A DNA stretch of 10,380 nt, taken from positions 1 through 10,380 of the forward strand of contig MHDW01000216.1 in NCBI GenBank assembly GCA_001803645.1, given 5' to 3'. The position numbers were made by a program, and so were the translations under genes. Of the stretch, positions 6,407 to 10,380 are shown piece by piece. Each line of letters opens with the position of its first letter. The first letter of the stretch is position 1. This DNA is from Nitrospirae bacterium GWC2_42_7. Its GTDB lineage: Bacteria; Nitrospirota; Thermodesulfovibrionia; Thermodesulfovibrionales; UBA6898. The notes beneath the pieces are model-generated. The model ran no database searches. It saw nothing but the letters and a program-made list of their open reading frames with translations, and was not told the DNA's origin.

Positions 6407-6410
6407 GAGG
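6405..6410 (+). promoter_or_regulatory. rpoZ ribosome-binding site overlapping the gmk stop
   Basis: A perfect AGGAGG six bases before the rpoZ ATG shares its first two bases with the gmk TAG stop codon. This suggests that ribosomes finishing gmk feed directly into rpoZ. Confidence 0.75.
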
Positions 6411-6416
6411 AAACAA

Positions 6417-6818
6417 ATGGATATCATTTCTCTGCCTGCAGATTATGACCATAAAAAAATTGATAGTAAATTCAGGCTTTGCACAATAGCTTCTCAAAGG
6501 GCAAAGGAACTCTCCCTTGGAATAAAACCCAAAATACAGACAAAATCCAAGAAAGTCACTACTATCGCTATTGAGGAAGCCATTGACAATGTTCTGGAAT
6601 TCCTCACAGGCGAAGAGGCCATAAAAGCCAGGGAAGCAACAGGCAAGTTAGACTACAGGAAACTTCTAGAGGAAAGCAGAAAAGCAGCTGCAGGCGAAGA
6701 GCTCAGTGATCTCGAAAAAGACCTCAAGGTATATCTCCATGAGAGGGAAACAAAAGACAAGAAGTCTTTTGAAGAACTCTTTGCTGAAAAAACAGAGGAA
6801 GATACAGCTGAAGAATAA
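6417..6818 (+). CDS. rpoZ: RNA polymerase omega subunit
   Basis: A 133-residue omega subunit. The core block DSKFRLCTIASQRAKELSLG (16-35) and KKVTTIAIEEA (45-55) correspond to the conserved R-F-x-L-x-x-x-A-x-x-R-A-x-x-L and K-x-T-x-I-A-x-x-E segments that clamp the C-terminus of beta-prime. Omega is usually 70-110 residues. Here a charged, Glu/Lys-rich extension follows from about residue 65 to 133 and ends in TEEDTAEE. The N-terminus (MDIISLPADYD) lacks the Met-Ala-Arg start that forms part of the ppGpp site in E. coli, so that site may be absent. It overlaps the start of coaBC. Position between gmk and coaBC matches the conserved gene order. Confidence 0.92.
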   Translation: MDIISLPADYDHKKIDSKFRLCTIASQRAKELSLGIKPKIQTKSKKVTTIAIEEAIDNVLEFLTGEEAIKAREATGKLDYRKLLEESRKAAAGEELSDLEKDLKVYLHERETKDKKSFEELFAEKTEEDTAEE

Positions 6819-7977
6819 AACAATACTCCTTGGAATTTCAGGAGGAGTTGCCGCCTACAAGACTGTAGAACTTGCCAGGAGGCTCAAAGACGAAGGAGCA
6901 TCGGTCATTGTTATAATGACCGATGCTGCCAGAAATTTTGTTACCCCGCTTTCCCTTGAAGTAGCTTCTCAGAACAAGGTGCATTGTTCCCTGTTCGAGG
7001 ATCCGATGGCACACATTAATCTGCCAGCATCTGCTGATCTAATGGTGATCGCACCGGCTACTGCAAATATAATATCCAAATTTGCAAACGGTATCGCAGA
7101 TGATCTCCTCAGCACCTGCCTCCTCTCATATAGCGGAAAGCTCATCATTGCCCCTTCAATGAACTGGAAGATGTACGAAAACAGGATATTCCAGTCTAAT
7201 CTGAAAAAATTAGTTTCTCTCGGCATTATACAAACAGGACCTGAAAAAGGCGTCCTTGCATGCGGAGAAGAAGGTATTGGAAGGATGTCCGAGATACCGG
7301 ACCTTATTGAAATAATAAGATCAACACTATCCAAAAAAGACCTTAAAGAAGAAAGCATTGTTGTTACAGCAGGCCCTACACGCGAATACCTTGACCCTGT
7401 AAGGTTCATTTCGAACAGATCCTCAGGGAAAATGGGGTATGCCCTGGCAAGGGCAGCAAGAAACAGAGGAGCAAAGGTCACACTGATAAGCGGCCCCACA
7501 GCATTAAAAACGCCTGATGGCCTTAATTTCATACGGGTAGAGACAACTGATGAAATGATGATTGCAGTAAAAAAAAATACAACAAATACAACCGTTCTTA
7601 TCATGGCTGCTGCTGTTTCTGATTTTGGTCCTGCAAAAAGATCAGAAGTTAAGATCGCTAAAGCAAAAATAACATCTTTAGATCTGCGCCAGACAACCGA
7701 TATAATCTCAGAGATCTCAAGGTCTGCCCAAAGGCCTTTCATTATAGGTTTTGCTGCGGAAACCGGAAAAAATATCAGCAGAGCTGTCGAAAAGATGAAG
7801 AAAAAAAATATGGACATGATCGTGTTTAATGACGTTACAGAGCCGGGAGCCGGGTTTGAAGTTGACACAAACAGGGTTGTTATCATAAATAGAAAAAAGA
7901 AGAACAGGCTCGCCCTTATGAGCAAGGATGCGGTTGCAGATGCTATTCTGGACAGTTTCATAAAAACCAAGACTTGA
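6781..7977 (+). CDS. coaBC: bifunctional CoaBC (phosphopantothenoylcysteine decarboxylase/synthetase)
   Basis: Two-domain enzyme of coenzyme A synthesis. The N-terminal FMN-dependent CoaC decarboxylase has GISGGVAAYK (18-27), the active-site His79 (MAHINL), APSMNWKMY with Asn128, and the flap Cys161 (ACGEEGIGRM). The C-terminal CTP-dependent CoaB synthetase has TAGPTREYLDPVRFISNRSS with Asn212, the AAAVSDF segment, GFAAETG and FNDV. Together they turn 4'-phosphopantothenate plus cysteine into 4'-phosphopantetheine. No ATG stands at the conserved N-terminus. TTG at 6781 (398 residues) is the closest conventional start. CTG at 6808, with GAGGA eight bases upstream, would give the family-typical KNKTILLGISGG opening (389 residues). 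An ATG at 6739 overlaps rpoZ by 80 bases. The start is therefore open, the function is not. Confidence 0.95.
   Translation: MLKKQRKIQLKNKTILLGISGGVAAYKTVELARRLKDEGASVIVIMTDAARNFVTPLSLEVASQNKVHCSLFEDPMAHINLPASADLMVIAPATANIISKFANGIADDLLSTCLLSYSGKLIIAPSMNWKMYENRIFQSNLKKLVSLGIIQTGPEKGVLACGEEGIGRMSEIPDLIEIIRSTLSKKDLKEESIVVTAGPTREYLDPVRFISNRSSGKMGYALARAARNRGAKVTLISGPTALKTPDGLNFIRVETTDEMMIAVKKNTTNTTVLIMAAAVSDFGPAKRSEVKIAKAKITSLDLRQTTDIISEISRSAQRPFIIGFAAETGKNISRAVEKMKKKNMDMIVFNDVTEPGAGFEVDTNRVVIINRKKKNRLALMSKDAVADAILDSFIKTKT
6795..6799 (+). promoter_or_regulatory. GAGGA site that may direct coaBC initiation at CTG 6808
   Basis: GAGGA lies eight bases before an in-frame CTG (6808-6810) that coincides with the expected N-terminus of CoaBC. 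It is also part of GAG-GAA codons in the acidic tail of rpoZ, so the match could be chance. Confidence 0.35.
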
Positions 7978-8013
7978 CTTTATTAACCTGATTTGCAAAA
8001 ATGTGAGCAGAAT

Positions 8014-9198
8014 ATGTCATTAAAAGATATAGAAAAACTGAAAGAAAAGGTCGACAAAGACCTAAACTCAAAGCTTTTTGTGCCTCTTGCAGAAGAGTAT
8101 AAAAAAGAAGGCATGCTTGATGAGGCGATAAATGTACTTTTGTCCGGACTCGAGAATCAGCCCGGATATACAAGCGCAAGAGTCTCACTCGGCAAAATTT
8201 ACCTTGATAAAGGCATGCGGCCGGAAGCTACGGACGAATTCGAAAAAGTTATCAAACAAATCCCGGATAATCTCTTTGCTCATAAAAAACTTGCCGAGAT
8301 TTACAAAGATACAGGCAAGACTGATCAGGCGATCAAAGCATTCAGGACAGTACTGAAGCTTAATCCTATGGATGAAGAGGTTGTGACCAAACTCAAAGAG
8401 ATTGAGGGCGAGGCATCTCCCGAAGAGACTACTGAAAAAATTGGAGCAGCAACAGAGTCAATGCATGAGTCTACTTCTTATGCCGAGGAAGAAGTCATTG
8501 AGGATACTCACGAGGTTTCTGAACCACAAGCATTATCCGGGGAAATTTCTGAAACACCGCCAGACCACGATGAGGAACTGACAGCTTTCAGAAGTTCTCT
8601 TTTTGGCAATACAGGGGAAGCTGAAATACAGGCCGAAGCCATTGCTGAAGTAATTATTACTGAAAAGGAAGAAGAGAATTTAGAGGTTCTCGATGAGCCT
8701 TTTCAGATCCCTGAGGAAGAAATCTCCTTTGGTGACATCAATGACGCTAAGGAAGAAGAAAACTTAGAGGTCATTGAAGAGCCTATTCAGATACCTGAAG
8801 AAGACATCTCCTTCGGTGACATCAACGAAGCCCTCGAATATGTGGAAACAGACCTTGAGGACATTTCTGAAGAAGCAAAAGCTGAAGAGATCATTGAAGA
8901 AACAGAAGAAGTGTCTTTTACAGAAAAAGAACCGGACTTTACCGAGCCTTACGCTAAAAAATCAACAATCGAAGATGCGGACAAACACATATCAAAAGGC
9001 AGTTATATGGAAGCGATGACTGTATATAGGAATATCCTTTCCTCTGCCCCTGATGATAAAAAGGTCCTTCAAAGGGTCGAGGAACTACGGGGTTTGATAA
9101 AACTGATGGGCAAGGACAAAGAACTCCTTATCTCAAAATTAAATATATTTCTGGAAGGTGTAAACAAGAGGCGCGATGAATTTCTCAGAAGCACTTAA
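8014..9198 (+). CDS. TPR protein with long acidic, tandemly repeated linker
   Basis: A 394-residue soluble protein with no signal peptide or membrane segment. Three TPR units are clear at about 20-53, 53-86 and 87-120 (LAEEYKKEGMLDEAINVL; LGKIYLDKGMRPEATDEF; LAEIYKDTGKTDQAIKAF). Residues 130-318 are an extremely Glu-rich, probably disordered linker. It contains a perfectly spaced 28-residue tandem duplication (218-245 and 246-273) with core QIPEExISFGDIN. A fourth TPR-like unit (ADKHISKGSYMEAMTVYRNIL, about 322-342) and a charged helix close the protein. The chosen ATG (8014) has TGAG seven bases upstream; an in-frame TTG at 7993 has no ribosome-binding site. The last 23 bases overlap the following Roadblock gene. 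A scaffold role for that Roadblock protein is inferred from the overlap only. Specific function unknown. Confidence 0.85.
   Translation: MSLKDIEKLKEKVDKDLNSKLFVPLAEEYKKEGMLDEAINVLLSGLENQPGYTSARVSLGKIYLDKGMRPEATDEFEKVIKQIPDNLFAHKKLAEIYKDTGKTDQAIKAFRTVLKLNPMDEEVVTKLKEIEGEASPEETTEKIGAATESMHESTSYAEEEVIEDTHEVSEPQALSGEISETPPDHDEELTAFRSSLFGNTGEAEIQAEAIAEVIITEKEEENLEVLDEPFQIPEEEISFGDINDAKEEENLEVIEEPIQIPEEDISFGDINEALEYVETDLEDISEEAKAEEIIEETEEVSFTEKEPDFTEPYAKKSTIEDADKHISKGSYMEAMTVYRNILSSAPDDKKVLQRVEELRGLIKLMGKDKELLISKLNIFLEGVNKRRDEFLRST
8665..8832 (+). repeat. 84-bp in-frame tandem duplication inside the TPR gene
   Basis: Two adjacent 84-bp units (8665-8748 and 8749-8832) agree at 70 of 84 positions by hand count and encode 28-residue units identical at 23 positions. 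All five amino-acid changes are conservative or hydrophobic swaps (L/I, D/E, F/I, E/D, D/E), pointing to selection on the peptide after duplication. Confidence 0.9.
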
Positions 9199-9532
9199 AG
9201 AAACAGTTAGCAAGGTTGACGGAGCTGTTGCTGCAATGATAATTGCATCAGACGGAATTTCAGTGGAGGAGTATGTATCCGAAAAACTTATTGACCTTGC
9301 AGGGCTTGGGGCCGAAGCCTCTGCAATGATAAGGGATATAGGTTATGCAGCGGAAAATCTCGGACTTGGTGAAGCCAGAGAGTTCTCGATAATATCTGAC
9401 ACCTGCGGCATAATTATGAGAAAGATCAACAACGACTACTATCTGGCTCTCGTTATAAAACCGGAAGGCAATTATGGCAAAGGTCGGTTCGTCCTTAAAA
9501 ACATGGTGCCGAAAATAGAGGATGAGTTTTAA
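9176..9532 (+). CDS. Roadblock/LC7 domain protein
   Basis: This 118-residue single-domain Roadblock/LC7 protein spans nearly the whole chain: helix 1 (SEALKETVSKVDG), strand pair (AVAAMIIASDGISVEEYVS), the long central helix (LAGLGAEASAMIRDIGYAAENLG), then EFSIISDTCGIIMRKINNDYYLALVIKP and the closing helix. Such proteins form dimers that bind or regulate small Ras-like GTPases. It is distinct from the MglB encoded at 837-1331: it lacks the M-Y-E-E-E-F start and the MglB C-terminal extension. Translation starts at an ATG with AAGAGG five bases upstream, 23 bases inside the end of the TPR gene, so the two products are probably made together and may interact. A GTPase partner is not encoded beside it; MglA is the only candidate in the window. 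Confidence 0.88.
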   Translation: MNFSEALKETVSKVDGAVAAMIIASDGISVEEYVSEKLIDLAGLGAEASAMIRDIGYAAENLGLGEAREFSIISDTCGIIMRKINNDYYLALVIKPEGNYGKGRFVLKNMVPKIEDEF

Positions 9533-9542
9533 ATAACAGCTC

Positions 9543-9569
9543 AAACAGTTCAGGCAACTTAAACTGTTT
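9543..9569 (+). other. 8-bp stem hairpin before aroQ
   Basis: AAACAGTT (9543-9550) and AACTGTTT (9562-9569) form a perfect inverted repeat with an 11-base loop, followed by a T-rich stretch (ATCTTTT). The stem is A/T-rich, so it would be a poor terminator. An operator or a weak attenuating structure is equally possible. It fills most of the 49-bp gap. Confidence 0.4.
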
Positions 9570-9581
9570 ATCTTTTAATTT

Positions 9582-10010
9582 ATGAAAATACTTGTAATCC
9601 ATGGTCCTAACCTAAACCTTCTCGGCAGAAGAGAAACTGGTGTTTACGGCTCTGTCTCTCTTGAAGACCTGAACAGACAGATACTCGAGCTATCAAAAGA
9701 ACTTGATATCCACACAGAAATTATCCAGTCTAACAGTGAAGGTGAACTTGTTGATGCAATACAGTCAAGAGACTATGCCCTCCTGATAATAAATCCTGCA
9801 GCATACACACATACGAGCGTTGCCATAAGAGATGCTATAGCTGCTGTGGGAAAACCGGCCATCGAAGTACATATCTCAAATATTTACAAACGGGAAGAGT
9901 TCAGAAAAAAATCCTTTATTTCCGAGGTTGCAACAGGCCAGATAAGCGGGCTCGGGGTCGAGGGATATCTTCTCGCTGTAAGGGCTGCACAAAAAATCCT
10001 GCTCCAATGA
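9582..10010 (+). CDS. aroQ: type II 3-dehydroquinate dehydratase
   Basis: A 142-residue type II dehydroquinase catalysing trans-dehydration of 3-dehydroquinate to 3-dehydroshikimate in the shikimate pathway. The N-terminal signature [16 protein letters not shown] (8-23) contains the active-site Arg17 and Tyr22, with Thr replacing the usual Pro of the R-E-P motif. [11 protein letters not shown] (50-60), [15 protein letters not shown] (71-85; Asn71, His77) and [17 protein letters not shown] (95-111; catalytic His97) follow, then G-L-G-V-E-G-Y near the end. The family normally assembles as a dodecamer. No Shine-Dalgarno sequence precedes the ATG at 9582; the upstream bases are T-rich. It overlaps pepP by four bases. 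Confidence 0.96.
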   Translation: MKILVIHGPNLNLLGRRETGVYGSVSLEDLNRQILELSKELDIHTEIIQSNSEGELVDAIQSRDYALLIINPAAYTHTSVAIRDAIAAVGKPAIEVHISNIYKREEFRKKSFISEVATGQISGLGVEGYLLAVRAAQKILLQ

Positions 10011-10380
10011 AACATATTGCAGCAATTACAGATGCCCTTGATTCAAAGGGCATAGATGCTATTCTTGTTACTGACAATCGGAATATCAGATACCTTTCAG
10101 GATTCAGCGGGTCTTTCGGGTGCCTGATAATTACAAAAAAAGAGAGGGTTTTCTGCACTGATTCAAGGTATGAGGAACAGGCACGCAAACAATTAACAGG
10201 CTTTGAAGTGATGATCGTCTCGGATGAGAAAACTAAAACGCTCATCGAAAAAGCAAAAGCACTCGGAGTTAAGACTCTCGGTTTTGAGTCAACAACAACA
10301 TATGCTTTCTATAAATCGCTCTTAAGAAAAGGCGTGCGCCTAAAAGCTGTTTCGAATTTTGTGGAAGATATGCGCAAAAT
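10007..10380 (+). CDS. pepP: Xaa-Pro peptidase (M24 family), 5' part only
   Basis: An open frame begins at an ATG that overlaps the aroQ stop (ATGA) and runs off the window edge after 124 codons. The product matches the creatinase/prolidase N-terminal domain: [20 protein letters not shown], then [17 protein letters not shown] (28-44), and [11 protein letters not shown] (50-60), the typical opening of bacterial Xaa-Pro aminopeptidases/dipeptidases. The metal-binding catalytic domain would lie beyond the window. No clear ribosome-binding site precedes it, so initiation is probably coupled to aroQ. In many bacteria aroQ-pepP is followed by efp (elongation factor P); that cannot be checked here. 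Confidence 0.9.
   Translation, partial: MKHIAAITDALDSKGIDAILVTDNRNIRYLSGFSGSFGCLIITKKERVFCTDSRYEEQARKQLTGFEVMIVSDEKTKTLIEKAKALGVKTLGFESTTTYAFYKSLLRKGVRLKAVSNFVEDMRK

Noticed and set aside
6969..7970. Long (333-codon) minus-strand open frame
   Set aside because: It is the antisense of coaBC, whose catalytic motifs are intact. The antisense product is a Ser/Ile/Phe-rich string with no recognisable domain.
7974..8002. TTGACT overlapping the coaBC stop, as a -35 for the TPR gene
   Set aside because: The -35 match is good, but the hexamer 17 bases downstream is AAAAAT, lacking the first T of a -10, and no better one lies at 16 or 18 bases.
8001..8006. ATGTGA minimal start-stop just before the TPR gene
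   Set aside because: No ribosome-binding site stands before it. A six-base coincidence is expected by chance.
7993..8013. TTG at 7993 as start of the TPR protein
   Set aside because: There is no ribosome-binding site, and the extra seven residues (with a lone Cys) are not TPR-like. ATG 8014 is better placed.

Overview
The window is about 42-45% GC by eye and gene-dense. It looks like a chromosomal piece of an anaerobic bacterium, most plausibly a member of the Nitrospirota (Thermodesulfovibrio-like) or a related deltaproteobacterial-grade lineage. This placement is an inference from three things: a four-subunit ferredoxin-dependent 2-oxoacid oxidoreductase, a Myxococcus-like MglA/MglB pair, and the order yicC-remA-gmk-rpoZ-coaBC (known from Firmicutes) followed by aroQ-pepP.

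Left half (1-4412), minus strand, read right to left: porC-porD-porA-porB-mglB-mglA. The por genes encode the gamma, delta, alpha and beta subunits of pyruvate:ferredoxin oxidoreductase. They are tightly packed (4-nt overlap, abutting stop/start, 67-nt gap). They are followed after 33 nt by mglB (Roadblock-type GAP) and after 12 nt more by mglA (Ras-like GTPase). Directly downstream of mglA is an in-frame relic of the C-terminus of a VapC/PIN toxin (139-240), and then a GC-rich inverted-repeat element (1-89) that carries no gene.

Centre (4413-4526): a 114-bp divergent control region. It holds a good sigma70-type promoter facing right whose predicted transcript begins only a few bases before the yicC start codon, plus weaker candidates in both directions.

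Right half (4527-10380), plus strand: yicC, remA, gmk, rpoZ and coaBC (RNA decay, a DNA-binding regulator, GMP kinase, RNA polymerase omega, coenzyme A synthesis). Next come a TPR/acidic-repeat protein translationally overlapped by a second Roadblock protein, then aroQ (type II 3-dehydroquinase), then the 5' part of a pepP-type Xaa-Pro peptidase cut by the window edge. Genes overlap or nearly touch, except for a 100-bp gap after yicC filled by two opposed hexamer arrays and a 49-bp gap before aroQ with a small hairpin.

Most genes are ordinary housekeeping genes. The unusual points are the VapC relic behind mglA, three different classes of short intergenic repeat, the near-leaderless yicC transcript, non-AUG starts for gmk, coaBC and mglA, and a TPR plus Roadblock pair with a 28-residue tandem duplication that could belong to an MglA-type polarity system. 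No CRISPR array, RNA gene, insertion sequence or complete new defence system was seen. No gene-free stretch exceeds 300 bases.
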